This document shows positions 1-10,383 of a DNA stretch of 64,000 nt, piece by piece. The DNA lies in assembly GCF_000224145.3 (NCBI RefSeq), contig NC_020167.2, forward strand, positions 3,583,389 through 3,647,388, written 5' to 3'. The notes below the pieces were generated by a model. That model did no database searches, had not been told where the DNA came from, and saw nothing but the letters and a program-made list of their open reading frames with translations. Made by a program: the position numbers and the translations under genes. Position 1 is the stretch's first letter; every line of letters starts with the position of its first letter. The DNA comes from Ciona intestinalis (taxonomy: Eukaryota > Chordata > Ascidiacea > Phlebobranchia > Cionidae).

Positions 1-1200
1 AGGTTAAAAATCACTGCAATATATACAGACATACCAAAGCTTCAGAATGCCCATCTAACTCACTGTGTGCAATAAATGTAACAGTTTTGTTAACTGGTTT
101 AATTTTTTTATTGCTGTTGTAAAGTAGCAGAATAAGGTTTGACACTAAATGCTTGTAAAAGTACAGCAACATTTTTATTTTATTTCTAGGTTAATCCTGT
201 GAAGAATGCCTGCGTACTGTTGCTGATGATCTGCACATTTGATTGGAATAATCTACAATTACTTTCATAATCTTTGTAACAGGTCAATTAAGATCTTCTA
301 TCAGGACTGTGGAGTATTTTTGTACAAAGTTATTTTTAAAGTAACTCGCGCAAAAGAATGTCTATTTTTAGTGTCGGCTGTTTACACCGATATATTTCAT
401 AATTTGTTGTGACTTGTGATTATATTGTTTCGGTTGCCTTGCTGTTTCCAGGAACCTCAGATTTCGAACTATCATAAACTGTACCAAGATTTAAATTAAA
501 ATTTTTTATGTATTGTGGTACGTATATTAATATTATCACTTTCTGTTTCTGTTTTTCTGATCGTACAAAATTAAAGTGGGAATTTTCCCACTAAATCTAC
601 TTCATCTCCAACTCTGCTGGTGGACTAACAGTAAAAGTTATTATTTTCAATTTTTAGAAAAGTAAGTTTTTATTCATATAATAGTATATGAGCAATGTCA
701 TGCTTGCAATTCAATCAATTGCAATGCATACATTTGCCGTTTTTCCCAGATGAACTGTAGATTATATTCAGTTTTCACAAATCAAAGTAACTTTCATTGA
801 CAACTCATTTTACAAGCGTTAATTATATTCTATATTGCTTAACCAAGGTTTCAACAGTTTTGTATTACAGTTGTCAGTTGTTCTGCACTTGCTTTTGGCT
901 GCTCCCATTTTTGAGCAATGTATTATTACTGGCAGCCAAATGTATTTCCTCTGCCTCGGGTTTTTTGCTCCAGGAATTGGTTGGTCTGTGTACAGCAACA
1001 TGTTATTTAAATTTTAAAAGTTGTATTGCCAAGTAGCATTGTAGTCGTCTACTAATTCGCTCGGTGCAATTTTGTTGGAATCAGTTATTTCCTAAACCTT
1101 TAAACACCAATAAACTAAATATGAAGGTACTTGTAGTTTTTTTATAGAGTCCGGTGAAAGCGCGTTTATAATTGCATTTCCGAATGAAAAAATATAATTT
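1..1200. other. Gene-poor left flank, no gene recognised
   Basis: AT-rich sequence with only short overlapping open frames in several phases and no convincing exon with splice signals. An AATAAA-like 'caataaatg' near 69-77 and 'ccaataaact' near 1107-1116 would fit a 3' UTR of a plus-strand gene lying left of the window, but nothing in the window proves this. The far end is the downstream flank of the neurochondrin gene; no canonical polyadenylation signal for that gene was found just after its stop. Confidence 0.4.
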
Positions 1201-3282
1201 CTATGCTTCAAGCACAGCATTAAGAAGACCATAACATGTCTGTGTTTCTCCTTCTGGGTCACTGTTGTGTTTAGATATTAAGTTTTGAATTTTTCTTTGA
1301 ATTCCACTTTCCAGAACCAGCTCTTTTATCCAAAGCTCGGTTTTCAAACATCGAATGAATTCCTTCATTATGATTGGCCAAAGTTGTTCAACTGATGCCC
1401 ACATGCTCTTATAACTGCAGGAAAATATATTCATATATTATACAAAGTGATCTACATAAAATGAAACTGGTTTTCTTAAATAGCATTTAAATTATAACAC
1501 CTTTAAGACTTTCACTTAGGTCTTTAATTACATCAAAATTGAATGATTTTTAATGCATAGAGCGGAAAATAAACTAAACAACTCCTTAAGAAAATAGAAT
1601 TACCTAGAAGAGACTTCTATCCCAGCTTCACCAACTTTGTGAATGTTGTGCAAAAATGAGACGAGAGTTTTAAAAAATCTTTCTTGTTCGACAAGATTGT
1701 GCGCAATTTCAAGGTTCCAAACAATCAGTGTGAGTGTTCCAATGTAAAATGCCAATGCAGTTGTTTTAGGTATGCTTATAAAATATCTCATAAATGATTT
1801 TAACATTGATATAAAACAGTCTTTTTCTCCAGATTCCAAACAGAGGACCATTAAACATTGTGAAACCAAACAAGAGGTTTCTTCTGAAACATTGGATCCA
1901 GAATCCACCAATATTTGCCCAAAAATTTCGATAATTCCACTCTCTAAGATAGCATTTCTGGAAGATGCATTTTCAGCATAGTTGAGTATTCCAGGAGATA
2001 CAGCTTTTAAAATATCATCAACATGCTCTTTTATGCATACCTTTAAAGCACTTAGAAAAGTAGGAGCAATTGCGATACCGAGTTCAGAAGTAGCGTACAT
2101 TTCCACGTTAAGCCATGAAGAAACTGTGCGAAGACATGCAATTAAAAGGGTAGGACTTTTAGTTTCCATGAATTTTGTCATTAAAATTTCTATTGATTTT
2201 ATGGCATCAGTCAGTGGCGCATCCAGAGATGTTATCTCCTCGAAGGTGAAAAGTTCATTTTCACTTTCAACTTGGTCAAATTGGGCGATATGGGAGCAAC
2301 ATGCTTCTATGATTGTAAAACATGTCAATAATACTTTCTGTGCATCATCAGATGAGGAATTATCCCAGTCATACACCAGCATTCTTATTTCCACACATGC
2401 AAGTCGAACAAGTAGTACTGATAATTTTTTATCTTGGTCCGTTTTGGTCGTCCAATTTAATTTATAAAGGTTTGTCAGTGTAGCAGAAAGAGAAAGTGCA
2501 GGATTTCTTTGAGCAGGACCAACTCTACTTGCGAAAATGTCACACAAACTGCTCGCCACATTTTCTATCCAAAGTTGATTGTACTGTTCAGTACAAGATG
2601 CTGGCATTGAAGAAATGCATGCATTAAGAGATCGTATCAAACTAAATTTATTTTCGCTTTGGTCTGTTTTTATGTCAGATGAGATTAATTTAAGAAAATT
2701 TATCAAACTGTCGGATAAATGTTCCCAATTTTTCGGATCTTCCTGTAATAGCTTGGTCAAAATAAATATGACCATTTCATGATGGCTTTCAGAGTCTAAT
2801 TTTTCATAGACTTTACATATAATTTCAACTGTAGGGTGGCGCAAAAGTACTTTAGCTCCGTCATTCGTGTCGGCAAGTGCAGTGACCAATTGCAGACAGT
2901 CTGTCACCATTGTTGGGTTACCAGCTGTTGATTCTACATCTGAAAGGATATTTAAAAGATGTGGAACAGATTTTCGCAGCTCTGTTCTTTCTACTAATTC
3001 TGGATTAGACGCAAATGACGCCAAAATTGAGACACCAAGCGACTGCATAATATCTTTCGGGCAATCCGGATCATCGCTATTTGCTGCGAGTAATCTCATT
3101 GGAAACGAAAATCCAATGGTTTCAAATAATTCCAATCGTTCATTTTCGTTTAGATTTCCAGCTTCTAACAGTTTGGTTATAATCAGCAGTGAGGCAAACC
3201 GTTGGCTATCATTTTTCGCCCTCTTCACGACACTCAATATGGAATGGAAACTTTGAGATTTTTGATTCATCGCACTTTTCAT
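1201..3282 (-). CDS. NCDN: Neurochondrin, two coding exons
   Basis: Exons (minus strand) 1604-3282 and 1201-1414, joined in phase 2 (AG|T, serine) across a 189-bp intron with a GT donor at 1603-1602 and an AG acceptor at 1416-1415. The product is about 630 residues of alpha-helical ARM-like repeats; human neurochondrin is 729. The N-terminal block 'AKNDSQRFASLLIITK' matches the vertebrate neurochondrin block of the same position, followed by a conserved 'GFSFPMRLL' and 'QSLGVSILASFASNPEL'. The middle keeps 'RNPALSLSA' and 'LLVRLACVEIRM', and the last exon keeps the 'WASVEQLW' motif. The family is cytosolic and neuronal, linked to neurite outgrowth and CaMKII regulation (family knowledge). The first ATG gives a start 12 residues ahead of the next in-frame Met; either could be used. 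The plus strand opposite holds only shadow frames. Confidence 0.93.
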
Positions 3283-4400
3283 ACGACTGAATCAAACACC
3301 AATAGAATATATCCTAAATTTGAGTCCTATTACAAAACTCTTAACATAAAAACGAGCAGAAAGGTTTAGTATTCAATAAAACCCAAATTTAAAATAATAA
3401 ACGCTTTGTTTACGTTTTTTAAGCACGTGAAACCAACGATGCTTCCGATAAAGTAAGGCGGAGTCGTCAAGTGCCGCCATGTTTGAGCACCATGGACGCC
3501 GTTATGTTGATAATGTTTTTCCTGGTTGTTCAGTTTAAAAGATTAATTCCGAAACTACAGAGCAGCCATTGTTCTCTGTCGCTTGTTTTTTCCAAACTAT
3601 TCGTGGGGTGGCTGGATAATGTTATTGTTTTATTAAGCGCCGACGATCGATCATATCCGATCGATTTTAGAAATGCCAATATTCGCTCTTTCTCACGAAT
3701 TCCTTCTATCGCAAAAAACACAAAATATGACGTCAACTTCAAATCTTCGCTAATAGGACAGGTGGCGTAAGAAATAAGAAAACTGATTGTGTTTTTCTGA
3801 GACTGTGACACATCTCCAAAGGAAACCGAACCTTGGAATGCTCTGTGTATTCAGGCGTTTGTGCTGACTGCGGAGAAACCAACAACCAACAACAATCTGT
3901 GATTGTATTTCTTACGCTTAAAAAGCCTACCCTTAACCTGCCCTTAACCACATAGGCCTATTACTTCTTAAATGAACATTAGTAGGCCTATAAGACAGGC
4001 AGTTTGGAACTGATATTTGTTTCGAACTTTAATAATGTATGACTTTGTTTGGCTGGCCACACTCATTTTGGATTCCAATTAACGCACTTTCTTTTTTAGG
4101 GCTTGTTCTTTCATATTCATATAAGCCGACTAAGCCAAAGAATTATCATTGATTTTACGTCAACACGGAACACACTGGTTTCGAAAGTAAAAGATTGATG
4201 TGTTGTATTTTGATGGCTATGCTTGTAAAAATGGATGCTATTCAGCCGAAACGACGCTGGTCCAAGGTACACTGTCCAGCGTAAGAACGCGGCCCTTGCG
4301 TCAGCTCCACAATGGGTTATAATATTTACGCTTTCCGCTAAAACAACACGTTCCTCCAATCTCCATTCACCAATTGGGGAGCGCACGCAGATGGCCCTCG
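3283..4400. other. Intergenic region between divergent NCDN and GPCR genes
   Basis: About 1.1 kb separates the neurochondrin start (minus) from the receptor promoter (plus). It should hold the neurochondrin promoter. It contains overlapping open frames of about 90 codons on both strands near 3479-3811, and an ATG at 3479 in an excellent initiation context (gccgccatg), but that frame stops after 19 codons. I see no supported gene. Confidence 0.4.
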
Positions 4401-4402
4401 GT

Positions 4403-4410
4403 TATAAATA
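4403..4410 (+). promoter_or_regulatory. Probable TATA box of the aminergic GPCR gene
   Basis: TATAAATA lies 271 bp before the receptor ATG, in a context (gttataaataggg) that would place transcription start near 4430-4440. The predicted leader then carries three short upstream ORFs at 4472-4489, 4515-4550 and 4519-4557, all closed before the main ATG. Inferred from sequence only. Confidence 0.5.
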
Positions 4411-4680
4411 GGGAAGCAAGCATCACAACTGATCTTTCTAGGTACACTGATCGTATAGATAAAGGATTGAAATGGAGGTTACTATTTGAATTGGGGTTTC
4501 TTTTAATAACGTAGATGAATGAACAGCAAACACAGAGACGCACATTATAGAATTTAAGAGAAAATATCAAGAACATTTACTATATAGGGATCTAATTTTG
4601 GGATATTTAAAAATAATTGCAGACGTGTTCTTGTTTTGTTAACTTTCGTATTCCAGCAAAATAACCCCGAAAACGGAGAA

Positions 4681-7600
4681 ATGGAGGATATCACAGTGAA
4701 GAACGAATTTCTTCTAGATACGGTTTTGAATATGAATACCACAGATCCCAATCAAACTTTGGTTGACGACACAAATCAAATTTCTTCAATATTCCCAGGT
4801 TAGTAACACAATGTACTTCTTTAAACAAAATTTATTGGAAGTGCTGTGCTTTAAAGTGCATAAAAGGCTCGTATATTGTCTAAGTGCGTTTTATTATATA
4901 GTAGGGTGGGGGACGACGGGACACCTGTAGCACCTAATATCCAAATGTCCCGATCGTGTTTTAAACAATGTACAACGGTCTGTGGGAGTCGTAATGATAT
5001 GGGCTTATAATTCTTTGAATGTTCTTTGTTTACTACCAAATAGAGCATAAGAATAAATATGTCCCCTCTCCCCCCCACCCTCTATACCTTGTCACAAATT
5101 GACAGACATATAATTGTAACCTGTGACTTGAGTACAATCTACCGACAATAGCAATTTATATTTTGGAAAACATACCACGGCCTACTAGGGATAGTAGGCC
5201 GTGAAACATATTAGGCCGTGAGGGCCGTGAAACATACCTACGGAACATCACTTTAAAATCCTTATTATCTCCGTTTTAATAGAGTCTATTGCGTTGGCCA
5301 TTCTTTTAGCCATTATTATAATTGGGTCAATGTTTGGAAATATACTGGTGGTAATCGCTGTAAGGTCAGAAAGGAATCTGCAGACAACAGCGAATTTTCT
5401 TATTTGTTCTCTGGCAATCACTGATTTCTTGGTCGCGTGCCTCGTAATGCCGTTTAGTGCTTTATACGAAGTAAGAACTTGTAAAGTCCACGATTATTTA
5501 AGACAAGTATAGACATTATATGGATTCATATGTTTATAGTATATAGCTATATAATATGGTGGGGGAAGATGGGACACCTTTAACACGTTAATACCCTAAT
5601 ATTCTGATTGTGTTTTAAACAATTAACACTGCTGGTCCATGGCAGTCGTGAAGATATAGTTTTATTATTCTTTGACTGTTTATTTTGTTTACTACTGAAC
5701 GGGACGAGAAAATTGAGTTAAAAGGTGTCCCATCTTTCCCAACCCTAGGTATATGGCTGTGTATACATTTATATAAACTATAAATGATGCTTGTGTTGAC
5801 AGTTCAAGTCTTTAAAAAAGCAGTGACATCGTCAATCCGAGTGTACGATGGGCTATTTTGCCGCAGGGAAGTAAATATTTAACTAAATTCGATTTTTTAG
5901 ATATCAGGAACATGGGTTTTTGGAGATATTCTGTGTCAAACCTGGACAGCTATAGACATTGCATGTTGCACTGCTTCAATTTTACACCTCTGTGCTATTG
6001 CATTTGAAAGACACAGGTCAATCACAAGCGCGGTTCGGTATTTTTCTCAGGGAAGGCGCCACACGTAAGTTGTACCAAAAAAGTTACCACAAGAAAAATA
6101 TGTACAGGACAGTGGACAAGGTAGAACACAATAAGAAAAAAAGTATCGAAATATCCTGATCGTTTTTTGAACAATTAACAACGATCTATGGGTTCAATAA
6201 GGATACGGTTTTATAGTTGTTTGAATGTTCTTTACTACAAATTTGACGACAAAATAGAGTGAAAAGGTGCCCACCTTACTATATGCCGACTTATTCAGTC
6301 CATGCTGTTTCAAAGCGCCTATTAATTGCTAAACAATAAATATACATTGACACTTTTTGAGCAGGGTTGCTCCGAAGATTGTACTTGTGTGGGTACTCGC
6401 AATATGCATCAGCATTCCACCAATATTAGGTTGGAAACCTTCGTCCCAGCAGCAGACTCAAGTAAACAATGTTACAACAGCTGCATCAACGGTCCAACGG
6501 TGCGAGGTATTAAATGGTTAAACAAACGTATTTTTAGAGAACAAAAGGGTTCATAATGGTAAGATCAATTTATTCCTGTAGGTTGGTCATTACCGAGAGT
6601 ACACGCTGTATGCCACACTGGGGTCATTTTACATCCCCTTAGCGCTTTTGTTGACGGCCTATGTACGAATATACGTGCGCATTCATCAGCATATTCGAAG
6701 ATCGGAATCTAGAACCAGATTAGAATCATTGTCTTCCGAAGATGCGCTTTCGCTTCGATCGAAAAGGTGTCCTCCGGGAAGAATTATATGCGAAAGCAGC
6801 AGAAATAAAAATCTTGGAAACAAAAAAGAAATGAGGGTCAATGGCAAAAATAAAGTGTCTCAGACAAGCAAATGCGATTTAACCATTATAAAGGACAGGA
6901 CACCAAGCAGAAATTCGAGAAACTATATTGTTGATGATGACTACTTTGTAACCCACCAGAACACCGAAAATCATTCTTTTCCCAAAGATCAACCACACCA
7001 AGTAGCACTGAATTATTGGGCTAAATCTGCGCGTTTGTGGGACCAGACAACTTCTCAACTGAACAACTTTGACTCCATTTGTAACTACAGCAATTTACAA
7101 ATTGACGATAAGCGAAACCGCAGAATTTCCGAGAGTATTTTACAAATACAAAAGTAAGTGCTTCCCCTAACCTTAATTATGCTAGTTAGATACGGGTTCA
7201 TTTATTGTTGTTATTATTTAGTATCTATATAACATCAGGAAAAGATTTATACTTGTTTGGCAAAGTAATATGCTATATATATTTTAAGCCAACGAAGGCA
7301 CTACTTGTAATAATGACCATTTCCCGCCAGAATAAAACATGTTACTTTCATTTTTTAGAAAAAACCGGTTGATTAAGCGGTTTTCGGAAAGTGATGTGTG
7401 GCTGGCTAAAAAGATTATGATGTCAAAAGAGATGACGTCATCTTTTTCGCGAAGACGAGCGCAGACGACAGGGGGTAGGGTTCGGTTTGTCGATCAACGT
7501 ATTAAACCACACCAGATGACCAAGGGTACCTCAGTTGCACAGGAAAACAAGGGAACGAATGTAGTCAAACGAACTCAAGACACATTGCATTACAAAAGAA

Positions 7601-8022
7601 TGCCAAGTTTTGAAACAGAAACTGAAAATTTACGTGGAATTTTTAAGTGTTGTAAAAAGTACCGTCATTCTGAAAGCCAGAGACGTCTACTTAATCAGCG
7701 CCGTTCAAGTATAATGCTTGCTCATTCTCTCAGCCTTCGAGCAAAAGTCAAATTGCTGAAAGCGCGTGAGGTTCGAGCAATAAAAACGCTCGGTACCATA
7801 GTTGGAGCATTTGTAATCTGCTGGCTTCCATTCTTTGCTGTCACGCTAGCTGCTGCTTTTTGCAATTGTAAAATGCCTCACACCTTGACAAGCATAGTAC
7901 TGTGGCTTGGTTACTGTAACTCACTGGTTAACCCAATTCTGTACGGTGCCTTTAACCGAGATTTTTATGCTGCTTTCAAGAAATTGTACACTACCCATAT
8001 TTACAAAATTAGGTGTCGCTGA
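4681..8022 (+). CDS. HTR1-like: Serotonin type 1-like G-protein-coupled receptor, six exons
   Basis: Exons 4681-4798, 5283-5470, 5901-6064, 6365-6506, 6582-7153 and 7359-8022 join in phase to 615 residues. Aminergic landmarks: N1.50 (N59), D2.50 (D87), amine-binding D3.32 (D121) in 'AIDIACCTASILHLCAIAF', Trp in TM4 ('VLVWVLAICISIPPILGW'), TM5 'YATLGSFYIP', 'KTLGTIVGAFVICWLPFF' in TM6 (CWLPFF 549-554), and 'WLGYCNSLVNPILY' in TM7 (NPxxY 586-590). Closest by eye to 5-HT1 receptors, so probably Gi/o coupled (inference). Cys114 and the Cys before TM5 should form the usual disulphide; sequons NTT, NQT and NVT lie outside. Oddities: the DRY motif reads ERH (138-140); TM5 positions 5.42/5.46 are Ala/Ser, the reverse of human 5-HT1A; the third intracellular loop is about 300 residues. 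No canonical AATAAA was found in the 300 bp after the stop. Other aminergic subtypes are possible. Confidence 0.92.
4897..5086 (-). mobile_element. Short terminal-inverted-repeat element (MITE-like), GPCR intron 1
   Basis: Copy of the family best seen at 45334-45530. Begins 'tatagtagggtggggg' and ends in the approximate inverse '...ccccccaccctctata'. The internal 'gttttaaacaatg...ggagtcgta...ttctttgaatgttctttg' is in reverse orientation relative to the reference copy. Confidence 0.8.
5550..5753 (-). mobile_element. MITE-like element, GPCR intron 2
   Basis: Starts 'tataatatggtgggggaaga' and ends 'catctttcccaaccctaggt', with the family's internal sequence in reverse orientation. Diverged ends. 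Confidence 0.75.
6143..6283 (-). mobile_element. Truncated MITE-like element, GPCR intron 3
   Basis: Only the internal part and one end are present ('aatatcctgatcg', 'ttgaatgttctttactac', ending 'ggtgcccaccttactata'). The 5' inverted repeat is missing. Confidence 0.6.
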
Positions 8023-8108
8023 GTATATTTCTTATGCCTTTAACGTTTTCCAACTGTTCAGGAATCGATTATGTACAAACAGGTCATGACCAAAAAGTAT
8101 TCGTTGCG

Positions 8109-8122
8109 TATAAATATAAATA
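8109..8122 (+). promoter_or_regulatory. Possible TATA box of the acidic membrane-protein gene
   Basis: TATAAATATAAATA lies 199 bp before the ATG at 8321 and only 87 bp after the receptor stop codon. It could serve the downstream gene; an AT-rich 3' UTR of the receptor is the alternative. Confidence 0.3.
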
Positions 8123-8320
8123 CTCACAATGTAATTATGACATTATTAGCGAATACTAAAGTAGTCAGACATTTTGTGACGTAATATAGAGGCTAATGAA
8201 TACATAATCACATGTGAGTAACTGGGAAACTGATAATAAGTTACCTGAATAACTATTTCTGTATGTTATGTGTCAAGTGTTTAGCCTAGGCGATGTAATG
8301 AAAACAACTGAGTAATAATA

Positions 8321-9605
8321 ATGTTTAAATGCACTGAAGAGGATCCGTACTGCAGTCTTACTGCCACTGAATTAGTCGCAGGAAGTCTAGTTCGAATTTT
8401 CTCTGCAGATTTTGAAAATTTTGGTGACGATGTTCTTGTGTTGTGTGTTTTTATTGGAATTTGTATCTTGTCGTGGTAAGTGGCAATATCGCAAGATTCG
8501 CAACTGTGTGTGCTTTTTAACGTATTTACTAACATTTTGCTCCCAGGTGCCTAACCTATTTTGTGGTTGGTTTTTGTAAAAGGCCCCGATTAGCTACGCC
8601 CGCAAGAGGTCAGTCGCAATACAGAAATCGACCACCAACTAGGAGAGGAAATCAACTGGACCACCCAGAGGTTCAATTTGAGGAAGCAGATAATGGACAG
8701 CCAGTCGATCCACAAAATCAACCTGCTGTAGTTGACTACAGGTATTTGATCTCCAAATTAAATTGTTTCCTTTGATAAGGTACAGGTTGCTTATATTTAC
8801 GATCTGGTTTCGCATTGTGTTTTCAGTATTACGATACTCATATACACACTAACTCCCACGAAATTGCTCCTATCGCAAAATTAATTCTGGTGAGAATTGA
8901 AATTAGATTTAAAATTACTGAATAGAATTAACTGATAAGGGCCACTGGTGACGGGTGGGAACCAGAAGGGGAATTTGATCCCGATTATGACGTAAACAAT
9001 GAAGTAATTATGATGATGATTCAAGATGACGACGACGTCTTAGAGGAAATGTCAGAAGAAGGATCAAACTCTGATGACGAAGACGTTTTACGACGTATCA
9101 TCATGGTAGGTTGACTTATCAAAATGGTGTTAGCAGTTGACAATATGTGTGAATTTGCGGGGGTGTAGCGTAAATTATACAGTTCGCATGAATTCACATA
9201 TCGATATAGCCCATTACCGGTATTATACCATGTTCTCGAAATAACTCATGTCTCAACTCGACAGGCTGACACTGACGAAGAAGCTAGGTCGTACGCAATA
9301 AATGGTGTTGATGACGTCACGGAAAACGCGGTTGCAAACGGTGTTGATGACGTCATGGAAAATTCAACAGCAAACGGTGTTAATGACGTCATGGACAACA
9401 TGGTACCAAATGTAAGTATGTGCGAGCTCTGGACGCTATTTAGTTGGCTATGAAGTGGACTTTTGGAGAGAATTCGCTCGCAATTGCACAGAATGTGCAG
9501 GGGTCTTTTTCAGAGAATGTTGACATGGTTAAATGTATGTCTATTTTATTGCAGAACATTTCAAACGAAAATGTTGATGAAGTCGACGACCTAGCTGACA
9601 CTTAA
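8321..9605 (+). CDS. Acidic single-pass membrane protein, five exons, family not recognised
   Basis: Exons 8321-8475, 8547-8741, 8940-9105, 9265-9411 and 9555-9605 join in phase to 237 residues. Residues 1-37 are polar with two Cys and no obvious signal peptide; 38-61 form one hydrophobic segment ('VLVLCVFIGICILSW' then 'CLTYFVVGF'), followed by KRPR, so an N-out, C-in topology is likely. The tail is Pro/Arg/Gln-rich, then strongly acidic (DDDD, SNSDDED). Exon 4 encodes three 12-residue tandem repeats, NGVDDVTENAVA / NGVDDVMENSTA / NGVNDVMDNMVP. An AATAAA at 9624-9629 lies 19 bp after the stop. A tiny upstream ORF starts at 8298. I do not recognise a family; a small adaptor or regulator is only a guess. 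The exon structure and phase continuity are good evidence that it is real. Confidence 0.75.
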
Positions 9606-9623
9606 ATCAAGTACATCGCATAA

Positions 9624-9629
9624 AATAAA
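9624..9629 (+). terminator. Polyadenylation signal AATAAA of the acidic membrane-protein gene
   Basis: Canonical hexamer 19 bp after the TAA at 9603-9605, implying a very short 3' UTR. Confidence 0.6.
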
Positions 9630-10260
9630 CAGAGATCGGTCGTAAACAAACGCTTTCGGTTAAATGCGAGGAATTGAAATGTCGAAAACACACGAAAATT
9701 GCTATATTTGCGTTTCATTATTGATTAGACACGTTCACATTTATTTATTTCAAAGAAATATCGACCTGATTTTCTAATGGTCCGGATTAATAAGGATTGA
9801 AATTTTGATTCCGACTAATCTATTCGTAGATGGGAGACGAACTAATCTGCTATAATCACTTTGCTTGTATTCCTATTACGAACTGCACAGTTACATACAG
9901 GGCTCTACATTTCCGAAACCGCAGTGAGCGAATGCTTTCAGTACTATTTGATTACTATTTCGGTGTGACAAGGGTTGTACTTATTGAAATTTGGACTGTG
10001 TCATCATAAGTTTGATAAGTTAGACTTGTACAGCGAGGTAGTGATCACTCTCACAGTATGTTGCAATGTATCGTTCGAAATATTAAGCAAAGAAATCTAA
10101 AAACGACAGGCAGAATTGACTTGCCGAACCAATTATACGCCTTTAGTAATCAGCAATTGCTCCGCGGTGGAAACGAAGAAAAAGGCAATTTTAATGAAGA
10201 GAAGCAGTGTGGAATTGCACTGCCTGTTTAGTCTTATGAAGGGTGGTGGGTGGTAATAGA
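9630..10260. other. Intergenic region upstream of the SLC6 transporter
   Basis: No coding exon, RNA gene or recognised repeat seen. It precedes the TATA box at 10261 and presumably holds upstream regulatory DNA of the transporter. Confidence 0.4.
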
Positions 10261-10269
10261 TATATAAGG
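10261..10269 (+). promoter_or_regulatory. Probable TATA box of the SLC6 transporter
   Basis: TATATAAGG with a possible start near 10290. The sequence then runs to a strong donor, 'ttcaaa|gtgagt', at 10384, so 10290-10383 would be a non-coding first exon spliced to the AG acceptor at 13251-13252. Inferred; transcript data would settle it. Confidence 0.45.
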
Positions 10270-10383
10270 AAGAAGCTGTGTTTAAGCATATGCCAGTGTT
10301 TACGTTAACGTGGACTGCTTCAAACCAGTGTATTAAATTAGTTATAGTTAAGTAACCTTGTTTGTGCTGTTGGAGTTTTCAAA

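Noticed and set aside
797-1036. Three overlapping short frames in different phases
   Set aside because: Overlap in all phases, hydrophobic bias from T-rich DNA, no exon signals.
1772-3256. Several plus-strand frames of 67-161 codons opposite neurochondrin
   Set aside because: Antisense shadows of a clear protein-coding exon, without starts or splice sites of their own.
3471-3811. Open frames of about 90 codons on both strands in the NCDN/GPCR intergenic region, and a Kozak-perfect ATG at 3479
   Set aside because: The two long frames overlap antisense with no splice context or family resemblance, and the Kozak ATG opens only 19 codons. More likely promoter/leader sequence.
5170-5235. CRISPR-like or regulatory short repeat 'ggccgtgaaacata' (two to three copies)
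   Set aside because: Only a few imperfect copies in an intron of an animal gene; simple local duplication.
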